From: an uncultured Synergistia bacterium
GTDB lineage: Bacteria > Eremiobacterota > SpSt-956 > JAKJGF01
DNA length: 51,868 nucleotides
Assembly (NCBI GenBank): GCA_937888925.1
Contig: CALARM010000878.1
Coordinates: 1-51,868, forward strand
Reading direction: 5' to 3'
Each line of letters opens with the position of its first letter. The first letter of the stretch is position 1. Position numbers and translations under genes: made by a program. Shown piece after piece: positions 33,240 through 39,943 of the stretch. Under the pieces are notes generated by a model. That model ran no database searches and was not told where the DNA came from. It saw only the letters and a program-made list of their open reading frames with translations.

Positions 33240-33304
33240 TTTAATGGCGTAAAATAAAGATTTAGATGAAATCTTATCTCGAGCCAGATGTCTAAATAAT
33301 TTAA
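33240..33304 (+). repeat. Island repeat R, copy R5 (orphan)
   Basis: TTTAATGGCGTAAAATAAAG, ATTTAGATGAAATCTTATCT, GAGCCAGATGTCTAAATAAT and TTAA. It overlaps the end of a decayed gene on the other strand. Confidence 0.65.
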
Positions 33305-33365
33305 TCCCTTCAGTTCAAAATACTCCATTACTGGTTTTATACAGAATTTACCGGATAAAGCCCTG

Positions 33366-33618
33366 TTACAGGTAGCCATATACTTCTGCCTGGTTCTTAT
33401 GTTGAAAGATCTCATTTTTAACTCTTTCTCTCTTTTTATCATTTTCTGTATCTTTAAGTTCACTGTAAATCCTTTTTGAAAGAGATAGAACATTTACTCC
33501 CTTTTCTTTCTGCTCCTTTAGGCAATTACTCTGCAGGTTTACCTGTCCTGTCATAGGCAGACCTGGCTGTCTTGTAATACTTATTTCCTATGAATGTTCC
33601 TGTATTACTTACATTCAT
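33366..33618 (-). pseudogene. Frameshifted island protein with an intact P9 promoter
   Basis: The start at 33618 has a good ribosome site (AAGGAGG) and reads MNVSNTGTFIGNKYYKTAR, then SAYDRTGKPAE and a stop. In another frame the sequence continues CLKEQKEKGVNVLSLSKRI and YSELKDTENDKKRERVKNEI. This second part resembles LTLKIYRNIKGIENDNERES in 16785-17873. Further decayed coding sequence may run to about 33300. P9 upstream keeps correct geometry, so the transcript may still be made while the protein is broken. Confidence 0.6.
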
Positions 33619-33662
33619 AATATAAACCTCCTTATGTTTTATATTTTCTAAATTATAAAATA

Positions 33663-33764
33663 ATTATAGAATAAATTATTTTCTCTGCAATATGTAAAAT
33701 GTTAATAAAATGTTAATAAAATATATAATTGATAATAATGTAATATAGACAAAAAATAACGTTA
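33663..33764 (-). promoter_or_regulatory. Bipartite A/B-box promoter P9
   Basis: Minus strand: A-box TAACGTTATTTTTTGTCT (33764-33747), 29 bp, B-box ATTAACATTTTATTAAC (33717-33701), 32 bp, -10 TATAAT (33668-33663). It drives the frameshifted gene at 33618. Confidence 0.75.
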
Positions 33765-34010
33765 ATGTGAAAATATAAAAATCAGATGGATAAAATATCT
33801 ATGAATTTGAACAGGAAAAATAAGGATATTATGTTTTTATAGATTCTGCCTGAATAGATGTAGAATAATTTTTCTATCATGTTCTCAAGGGTAATCAAAT
33901 AAAAATAGACAGAAAATAACTTTTTGCCTTTTCATCCTTTTTTTGCACATTCTTTTTAATTTTTTATGATTCTCACAGTTTTATTACAGAATAATTATAG
34001 TTGAATAACA

Positions 34011-34113
34011 TTAACGTTATATTCTGTCCTTTTTACTATATTTGCATGTATGTCTTTGTTAACATTTTTTTAACATTTTTTATAAAACAAAAGAGTTTAT
34101 CTTTCTGTATAAT
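34011..34113 (+). promoter_or_regulatory. Bipartite A/B-box promoter P10
   Basis: A-box TTAACGTTATATTCTGTCC (34011-34029), 28 bp, B-box GTTAACATTTTTTTAAC (34058-34074), 33 bp, -10 TATAAT (34108-34113). A to -10 distance equals that of the 29/32 promoters. It drives 34155-34658. Confidence 0.8.
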
Positions 34114-34154
34114 ATAAACACTGTAAAATATAAAATATTAAAGGAGGAGAGATT

Positions 34155-34658
34155 ATGAAAATTAATAACCTGACAAATCCTGTAACTCTTCAGATAAGAA
34201 AAAATAAAGGGGCGGAAAAAAAAGAGGGTGAATTTAAAGAAGAGGTAATTCCTGGTAATAGTTTTGAAAAACCGGATTTTCTCAAACTTCAGCCCGGAAA
34301 TGTGCAAAACTCTTCCATTAAAAAAAGTATTACTGATACAATTACCAATCCTAAAGTTATTCTTTCTGGCATGGCCTCTGCCTCTGCTGTAGCAGGATAT
34401 GCGGGATATATTCTGGGCGGACCTGCAGGTACCGGTGTTGCAATGGCATTAATGATTACTGCAGGAGGATTAATTGAGAAAAAGATTTATGGTGACGGCT
34501 CTTTAATGGCCTTTGTTGGTGCCGGAGCGGCAATTGGAGGAAGCATTTCTGCCTGTATTGGTTCTCCTCTCTTTTCATTGCCAAGTGCAGCGATTATAGG
34601 TTCTACCACTGCTTTCCTTGGAGCAAGTTATCTCATGGGATCCAGCTGGGGATCTTAA
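34155..34658 (+). CDS. MKIN-leader glycine-zipper membrane protein
   Basis: 167 residues, ribosome site AAGGAGGAG. The leader MKINNLTNPVTLQIRKNKG is followed by SFEKPDFLKLQPGN, the E-K-P-D-F-L motif shared with 15499-16026. Residues about 70-165 form two Gly/Ala/Ser-rich hydrophobic hairpins: ASAVAGYAGYILGGPAGTG, then a short charged EKKIYGDGS loop, then AFVGAGAAIGGSISACIGS. No enzymatic domain. It could be a pore-like or membrane-anchoring factor. It is monocistronic, driven by P10. The orphan repeat R6 lies 180 bp downstream. Confidence 0.75.
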   Translation: MKINNLTNPVTLQIRKNKGAEKKEGEFKEEVIPGNSFEKPDFLKLQPGNVQNSSIKKSITDTITNPKVILSGMASASAVAGYAGYILGGPAGTGVAMALMITAGGLIEKKIYGDGSLMAFVGAGAAIGGSISACIGSPLFSLPSAAIIGSTTAFLGASYLMGSSWGS

Positions 34659-34768
34659 TTGAGAGAAAAAATCTGATGTCTCTATTAAAAGTCTATGCTC
34701 ATCTCTACAGGAACCCTTCAGACAGACAAAAACCTGTCAGAACTTCTGGATTAAGCAGATTTTTGCAC

Positions 34769-34801
34769 TAACAGACATGGCCGGAGGGGACATGTCTGTT
34801 A
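34769..34801. repeat. Perfect 11-bp inverted repeat after the 34155 gene
   Basis: TAACAGACATG (34769-34779) / CATGTCTGTTA (34791-34801) around GCCGGAGGGGA. The left arm, CTAACAGACATG-x-CCGGAG, recurs at 27329-27346, so it is another dispersed fragment. Confidence 0.6.
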
Positions 34802-34839
34802 ATCTGAAAAATATAATTTTAAAATATAGGAAATTTCAT

Positions 34840-34905
34840 TTTTTATGGCGTAAAATAAAGCTTTAGATAAAATTTTATCTAAAGACAAATGTCTGAATAA
34901 TTTAA
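34840..34905 (+). repeat. Island repeat R, copy R6 (orphan)
   Basis: TTTTTATGGCGTAAAATAAA, GCTTTAGATAAAATTTTATC, AAAGACAAATGTCTGAATAA and TTTAACG. Both palindromes are intact. The tail starts like an A-box (TTTAACG), but no TGTCT and no B-box follow. Confidence 0.7.
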
Positions 34906-34974
34906 CGACATTTGTTATGTAATTCCAATAAAAACTGACTCATGGATGATGATAGCTGAACTCTTACTATATTT

Positions 34975-35916
34975 TTATGTATGTACCGTTCCAGGAATAT
35001 TTTTTCTTTCCCAGGCAACAGTCCTTATGAGGCCTTCTTCTAAAGATACTATTTCTTTATAACCCAGTTCTTTTCTTATTCTTTCTGTATTTACAATAAG
35101 ATCCTGGGCATAATTATTGCCATCGCAGATTTCTTCTCCTTCAAGTATCTCACCTTTCCACTCTGCCGCTTCTGCTATCTTTCTTACCCATTCTATGACA
35201 GAAAGATGATTTTCATCTCCTCCGTTATAAATTTTTCCTTTTGCCTTTTCATCTGTTACTGCCAGTGTTATGGCATGAGCCATATTTTCAACATATCCTG
35301 CCGGCATATGCCAGGAAGCTCTATTTTTTTCAATTATAAGAGGGCCCGGTTTTTCATCCATTTCTTTAAGATATTCCCTTACTCTGTGCTGCCCGTCTCC
35401 CGGGCCGTAAATTGCAGGAAGTCTTATAATGGTTCCAGGTAAATTCTTACTGGATAATACAGTCTTTTCTACGGGGATTTTATCGTAATCTTCACAACCT
35501 GCAATTCTGCCCCGGTATGGATAAAGTTTCCGGCGCAGGGGAGAGTCTTCTGTAAGAGGCATCTTTTCCGGAGGTCCTTCTTCAAAATTCTCAAATATTC
35601 CGAAAGCAAGGTAAACATCATGACTGCTTGCAGTCACAATCCTTCCTGCTATATCTGTAAAAACCTTCATTACTTCTATGGCATGTTCTTCAGTAAGGGC
35701 AATCATATCCAGAATTACATCTGGAGAAAGTTTTTCAAAATCTTTCCTGTAAGAGTAAAGGTCTTTTCTATCTCCGAGAATTTCCTTTACACCTGGAGGT
35801 ACTTTTATATTGTTTCTGCCTCTGTGAAAAATTGTAATACTATGACCTGCCTCATAAAGGGATTTTACTATAAAAGGACCTGTAAATCTGGTTCCTCCTA
35901 TTATCAGAATCTTCAT
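34975..35916 (-). CDS. NAD(P)-dependent epimerase/dehydratase (extended SDR)
   Basis: 313 residues. The Rossmann dinucleotide site is KILIIGGTRFTGPFIVKSL (G-G-T-x-F-x-G, near the start). GDRKDL ends the third strand, and IVTASSHDVYLAFG replaces the usual S-S-x-x-V-Y. No canonical Y-x-x-x-K could be pinned; YPYRGRIAGCEDYDK is the likely region. LPAIYGPGDGQHRVREYL and YNGGDENHLSVIEWV are typical of NAD-dependent epimerases related to RNA-binding/CSP41-type SDRs. The substrate, perhaps a nucleotide sugar, is not determinable. It follows the DUF6263-like gene on the same strand (69-bp gap), so co-transcription from P11 is possible. Confidence 0.8.
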   Translation of the reverse strand: MKILIIGGTRFTGPFIVKSLYEAGHSITIFHRGRNNIKVPPGVKEILGDRKDLYSYRKDFEKLSPDVILDMIALTEEHAIEVMKVFTDIAGRIVTASSHDVYLAFGIFENFEEGPPEKMPLTEDSPLRRKLYPYRGRIAGCEDYDKIPVEKTVLSSKNLPGTIIRLPAIYGPGDGQHRVREYLKEMDEKPGPLIIEKNRASWHMPAGYVENMAHAITLAVTDEKAKGKIYNGGDENHLSVIEWVRKIAEAAEWKGEILEGEEICDGNNYAQDLIVNTERIRKELGYKEIVSLEEGLIRTVAWERKNIPGTVHT

Positions 35917-35985
35917 ATTTTCTTATCCTTTTCTATAGTATGTTTCTATAATATTTTTCATTGGGGAAACAAATATTTTCTCTAT

Positions 35986-36678
35986 TCAGAATCTGTTATT
36001 TCCATCTAATTCTATGATCATTTTTGTGAAACTATTTACATTATGACCTGAAGGTACTTTCATGGAAGTATCTGTTTCAACTATGGATTTTATAAGTTTT
36101 CCTTCATTATAAGCAAAATATGTTGTTCCTGTTACTGTCATTGTCTGGGTAATATTTTCCTGAAGGGGTATAACAGTTTCAGGAGAAGAAACATTTATTT
36201 TTACACAGTCATAACCTTTTATATGTTCAAAATTTTCCAGTATATGATCTGTTTTTAATATAACTGTTTTATCGCTTCCAGGTATTTCTAATTTGCTTTC
36301 TCCTGCCCATGTGTCCCCCTTACCTACCGGTGTATCGGGAAAAGAAGGATGGGTCTGTCCTCCTGAGCCATTTTCCGACATCTGAAATATTTCCCCATTT
36401 TTTTTCATTTTTACCGGCATAACCTGTCCTGCATAGGGGACAGGTATTTCTTCCCCATTTCTTTTCAGAGATGCTGAATCTATGGATACTTCTAACTTTA
36501 TTCCATCATCGGGGAATATACTTTTTACAGTCTGAGTGGTTATCATTTCCATAATAGATGATACAATATTTGTTTTACCTTCTGCCATCACTTCCGTATC
36601 TGCTTCTACAGTTGTTCTGTATCTTGCCACATCTCCCTGTTTTAATCTGTACTCCAGTTGAATTTTTTTCTCACTCAT
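35986..36678 (-). CDS. DUF6263-like protein without signal peptide
   Basis: 230 residues from the ATG at 36678 (MSEKKIQLEYRL), supported by AAAGGAG ten bases upstream; the longer frame from 36702 is not. The pattern LKQGDVARYRTTVEA, IFPDDGIKLEVSIDS, MPVKMKKNGEIFQM, FPDTPVGKGDTWAGE and GTTYFAYNEGKLIKS fits DUF6263-type beta proteins, which are usually exported lipoproteins. Here no signal peptide or lipobox is seen. It is expressed from P11, a divergent but geometrically correct A/B-box promoter, so it belongs to the regulon although it lacks the MKIN leader. Function unknown. Confidence 0.55.
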   Translation of the reverse strand: MSEKKIQLEYRLKQGDVARYRTTVEADTEVMAEGKTNIVSSIMEMITTQTVKSIFPDDGIKLEVSIDSASLKRNGEEIPVPYAGQVMPVKMKKNGEIFQMSENGSGGQTHPSFPDTPVGKGDTWAGESKLEIPGSDKTVILKTDHILENFEHIKGYDCVKINVSSPETVIPLQENITQTMTVTGTTYFAYNEGKLIKSIVETDTSMKVPSGHNVNSFTKMIIELDGNNRF

Positions 36679-36710
36679 AATTAATACTCTCCTTTTTAAC
36701 ATTTATATGT

Positions 36711-36811
36711 ATTTTATCAGAGGTATTTTTAAATTATTCAGATTATTTGTTAATAATATGTTAACAGGAATAATAGTAAAATATTATATAAAATGGACTT
36801 GAAGTAACGTT
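36711..36811 (-). promoter_or_regulatory. Bipartite A/B-box promoter P11 (weak A-box)
   Basis: Minus strand: A-box AACGTTACTTCAAGTCC (36811-36795), 29 bp, B-box GTTAACATATTATTAAC (36765-36749), 32 bp, -10 TAAAAT (36716-36711). It drives 36678 to 35986, perhaps also 34975. Confidence 0.7.
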
Positions 36812-37013
36812 TATATGCAGTTTTAAATAATTCATAATCTGTAAAAATTTCAGCATCTTTCTTTTTTTGAACTTAAATAACTGATTTTATAATGTATTTT
36901 GAATTTTTTCTCCTGAATAAACGGCGGTTTAATTATCATCCTGTGGTGAAATGATATGAACCATAAATAAAATAGAGAGTAAAGATTCTTTTGTTTAATT
37001 TACCATGAAATAA

Positions 37014-37060
37014 GGCTTTAATAGATGTTTGCAGAAAATTTATGACAGCCATCGAAAATA
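37014..37060. repeat. TGTGTAAA-family element, degenerate copy 3
   Basis: ACCATGAAATAAGGCTTT, then AGATGTTTGCAGAAAATTTA and TGACAG match the core and right arm of 33161-33221. The left arm is lost. The rest of 36812-37098 shows no gene. Confidence 0.5.
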
Positions 37061-37098
37061 TTCATTGAAGGTTTTATAATTTTTCTATTTTTTATGTT

Positions 37099-37199
37099 AT
37101 CGTTTTCCTCTGTCTGAATTTACTATATTTACATGTATGGATCTGCTGGCATTTTTTTACGTTTTTTATATTGCATAAGAAATAATTTATTCTATAATA
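37099..37199 (+). promoter_or_regulatory. Bipartite A/B-box promoter P12 (degenerate B-box)
   Basis: A-box TATCGTTTTCCTCTGTCT (37099-37116), 29 bp, B-box GCTGGCATTTTTTTACG (37146-37162), which keeps only the centre of the palindrome, then 31 bp to -10 TATAAT (37194-37199). It drives the lone receiver gene at 37249. Confidence 0.6.
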
Positions 37200-37248
37200 T
37201 TTATAATAATTTTATAAACTTTCCTGAGTGATAGAAAGGATTTTATAA

Positions 37249-37635
37249 ATGTATAAAGCAAACATAATGATTGTAGACGACGAACCTGATATTCTGGAAG
37301 TTTTTACATTGTTTCTGGGAAATGATTGTAATATTTTTACAGAGAGAAATGCACTGTATGCCATGGAAAAATTCATTCTGGTAAAACCGGATATTCTTAT
37401 AACAGATGTGAATATGCCCGGTATGTCAGGTATAGATTTATTAGAAAAGGTAAAAGAAATATCACCTTCTACGGAAGTTATTGTAATGTCAGGTAATATG
37501 GAAGAATTTTTAAATGCCAGACTGTCAGGTGCTTTTGACTGTATGTTAAAACCTGTAACTGTAGATGAATTAAGAAATACAGTAAATAAGGCCATAAAAA
37601 AAATCAATAATGCAGAATATAATGTATGCATATGA
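37249..37635 (+). CDS. Single-domain receiver (CheY-like) response regulator
   Basis: 128 residues, ribosome site AAAGGA. Acidic pair IVDDEPD, phospho-acceptor Asp in DILITDVNMPGMSG, Thr/Ser switch in VIVMSGN and Lys in CMLKPVT: a complete receiver with no output domain. It probably passes phosphate or binds a target. It is followed after 101 bp by the receiver/HPt scaffold protein, a plausible phosphate partner. Its promoter is the regulon's P12, so the signalling component is itself under the control of the island's regulator. Confidence 0.9.
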   Translation: MYKANIMIVDDEPDILEVFTLFLGNDCNIFTERNALYAMEKFILVKPDILITDVNMPGMSGIDLLEKVKEISPSTEVIVMSGNMEEFLNARLSGAFDCMLKPVTVDELRNTVNKAIKKINNAEYNVCI

Positions 37636-37736
37636 GATTAACAGAAAATAGAATAAACATAGTGGATGTGTATAATTACTCTGGTAAATGCAATTACTTC
37701 CATCATGAATGACGAAATAAGAAGGGTTGAGAATTT

Positions 37737-39287
37737 ATGAATAAATTAATAAAACTTTTAAATGAACACAGTGAAGATATTTTTATGGAAACAAATAATC
37801 TTACCTGTCTTATAGATAATACAGGAAATATTATTGATTTTAACAGGGTTTTTGAAGAACTTGCAGGTTCTATAAAACCTGGCATCAGTAATATAAATGA
37901 ATTTCTGACAGATTCAGGTTTTCGTATCCTTTTTCGTATTATTTCGGATTTGAAGCTGAATAAAAGGAATAATTCTATCAGAGTTGTTCTGAATTTTTCA
38001 TTTAATGCTCATCCTGTGCCTGTTCCGTATGATTGTCTCATATTGTCATGCAAAGAAAAGAGTATTATTATTTACGGAGAACTCATTCCTCATTCCTGTC
38101 ATGAAGAAAAACAGAAATATCTGGAACTTGCCGCTGAAATGTCAGAGGTTAAAAGAGAAGTGCAGAAGAATAAAGATGACCTGGAAAAACTTTCTTCCGA
38201 ACTGGCAAAAAAGGATGAAGAACTGTCATATGCAAAAATTGCAATCGAATCTGCAAATATGGAAAAAAATAAATTTTCTCACCTGATGAGTGATGAAATA
38301 ATGACTTATGTTAAGGAAATTAAAAGCATGACAGGTTTTCTTATGGATACGGTTCTCACGTTGGAACAGATGGGATTTGTTGGAAAAATAAGAATTGCCG
38401 GAAATAAACTTCTTACTCTTACAAACGGTAATTCCCATGATTCTGATATTGAAACATGGAAAAGAGATACCAGAACTGTTCCTTTAAATTCCGTTAACTA
38501 TGTTGAAGAATCGTCAGATTTAAATGAACCTCTCAAAATACTCCTTGCAGATGATCATGCCATGAATCAGAAAATGACAATTAAACTGCTTGAACAGTTC
38601 GGATTCATTGCCGAGCGTGCATCGAGCGGCCTGGATGTGATTGAAGCTATGGAAAAAGAGGATTATGATGTAATTTTAATGGATGTAAAAATGGAAAAAA
38701 TGGATGGTCTTGAAGCAACCAGATATATTCGAAGTAATATACCGCAGGAAAGACAGCCAGCGATAATAGCTATGACTGCGGCGACTTCAACAGAAGATAT
38801 AGACCTGTGTCTTGAGGCAGGTATGGATGATTATATAGGAAAACCAATAAGAATAGAAAAATTGGTTGAAATGCTTAAAAAAAATAATAAGACCGTGGAA
38901 CATAACAATAATATCCCATATGTAATATGTTCTTCCTCTCCAGCTGAAGAGATAGAATTTTTTGATAGAGAAGATTTAATGGAGAGACTTAATTATAATG
39001 AAAACTTATGCAGTAAATTGATAAACCTTTTTATGAATAATGTTTCTTCTCATATGGAAAAATTAAAAGTATCACTGTTAAAAGGAGATTTAAAATCTGT
39101 AAATTTTATAGCCCATTCCATTAAAGGTCTTTCTTTAAATATATGTTCCAGGAAACTTTCAGATACTGCTTTGAAAATAGAAGAAGCCTCTCTTGGAGGA
39201 AATGGCTCCATATATAGTCTGATTGATAGACTTCAACGGGAATTTCAAAGTTTTAAGAATGTAGCCGGCAATAATTGTATAAAATGA
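37737..39287 (+). CDS. Kinase-dead hybrid: PAS-like, degenerate DHp, receiver and HPt
   Basis: 516 residues. A PAS-like N-domain (NLTCLIDNTGNIIDFN, about 15-120) leads into a coiled coil (130-175). Residues about 180-225 align with a HisKA DHp helix, but the [12 protein letters not shown] box reads FSHLMSDEIMTYVKEI, so the phosphorylated His is Asp, and the whole HATPase domain is missing. The receiver (about 265-385) is intact: LLADDHAMNQK, Asp316 in ILMDVKMEKMDG, Lys in YIGKPI. The HPt has His460 in FIAHSIKGLS. The best reading is a phosphorelay intermediate derived from a BarA-like kinase. The 2031-residue kinase downstream has the intact version of the same domains. Confidence 0.85.
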   Translation: MNKLIKLLNEHSEDIFMETNNLTCLIDNTGNIIDFNRVFEELAGSIKPGISNINEFLTDSGFRILFRIISDLKLNKRNNSIRVVLNFSFNAHPVPVPYDCLILSCKEKSIIIYGELIPHSCHEEKQKYLELAAEMSEVKREVQKNKDDLEKLSSELAKKDEELSYAKIAIESANMEKNKFSHLMSDEIMTYVKEIKSMTGFLMDTVLTLEQMGFVGKIRIAGNKLLTLTNGNSHDSDIETWKRDTRTVPLNSVNYVEESSDLNEPLKILLADDHAMNQKMTIKLLEQFGFIAERASSGLDVIEAMEKEDYDVILMDVKMEKMDGLEATRYIRSNIPQERQPAIIAMTAATSTEDIDLCLEAGMDDYIGKPIRIEKLVEMLKKNNKTVEHNNNIPYVICSSSPAEEIEFFDREDLMERLNYNENLCSKLINLFMNNVSSHMEKLKVSLLKGDLKSVNFIAHSIKGLSLNICSRKLSDTALKIEEASLGGNGSIYSLIDRLQREFQSFKNVAGNNCIK

Positions 39288-39445
39288 AATTATTTCGGTT
39301 ATTATCTGTAAAGGATTTGAAAAATGAGCTTGAGAAAGCAGTAGTTTTAGACACTGGTTCCCATACGATAGAACTCATGTGTTTCCATGCCGATAAACAG
39401 GGCTATATTTTTCCAGTTTTATTTGCCGGTAAAAAACTCCTGTAA
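39284..39445 (+). CDS. Small ORF coupled to the scaffold gene (doubtful)
   Basis: 53 codons start at an ATGA overlap with the preceding stop: MKLFRLLSVKDLKNELEKAV, VLDTGSHTIELMCFHADK and GYIFPVLFAGKKLL. The overlap would allow translational coupling. The sequence looks protein-like but matches nothing I know, and a gene fragment starts 10 bp later. It may itself be a remnant. Confidence 0.35.
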   Translation: MKLFRLLSVKDLKNELEKAVVLDTGSHTIELMCFHADKQGYIFPVLFAGKKLL

Positions 39446-39454
39446 ACAGTATTT

Positions 39455-39564
39455 CCGATGGTATAATCTTTCAATTTAAAATAACCTTCATGCTGCTCCA
39501 TTATCTTTTCAGAAACAGGAATATATATTTTTTCTCCTGCTTCTTTCCATTTCTGTAATTCCTT
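39455..39564 (-). pseudogene. Fragment of a second GH65 phosphorylase gene
   Basis: The minus strand reads KELQKWKEAGEKIYIPVSE and KIMEQHEGYFKLKDYTIGN. This matches KELQKWKDVAEKIYIPRSE and QLLEQHEGYFKLKDYTVTE of the GH65 protein at 29837-32119 (about residues 530-570). Bases outside this piece do not match, so only a 110-bp island survives. Confidence 0.8.
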
Positions 39565-39943
39565 TGAATATGTAATTACCGTAAAAGCTGACAGCTGATT
39601 GCTGGCATCTGAAAGCTTACAAAAAATAGACAGAAAGCAACATTTATTGTTTTAATAAAATATAGAGGATATTTAAAGTTTTCTGCAGAAACATTAAATC
39701 TGTAAAGGCCGACATAAACGCGATGAATAATGGAGAACTCTGTGTTAAAGTATCTGATAATGAGCACTGTACAGGTAGTAGTAATACCGGTTAATCTATG
39801 GGGTTATAACTTCATTACCTTTTCACAGGCAATATTCATTTATACTGACTTGGTTACCATGTTTGCTGGTAATTATCTAACATGGCTTTTATTTTACATG
39901 CAGATGATGGTACAGGTAAAATCTGTATGACAGGTTATAAAAT
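39565..39943. other. Intergenic stretch upstream of the giant kinase
   Basis: Contains short non-coding-looking sequence with repeated TCTGTAAA/CAGGT tracts and an A-box-like GTTGCTTTCTGTCT on the minus strand (about 39636) without a B-box. No ribosome site other than that of the kinase was found, and no promoter can be called. Confidence 0.35.

Noticed and set aside
33907..33923. Further A-box-like sequence (AGACAGAAAATAAC, minus strand)
   Set aside because: No B-box at 29 bp and no -10 at the expected place. The same holds for lookalikes at about 10459 and 39636, so they were not counted as promoters.
39284..39445. Retropepsin-like DTG motif (VVLDTGS) in the small ORF
   Set aside because: The 53-codon ORF is far too short for an aspartic protease and lacks the flanking hydrophobic motif, so the match is taken as chance.
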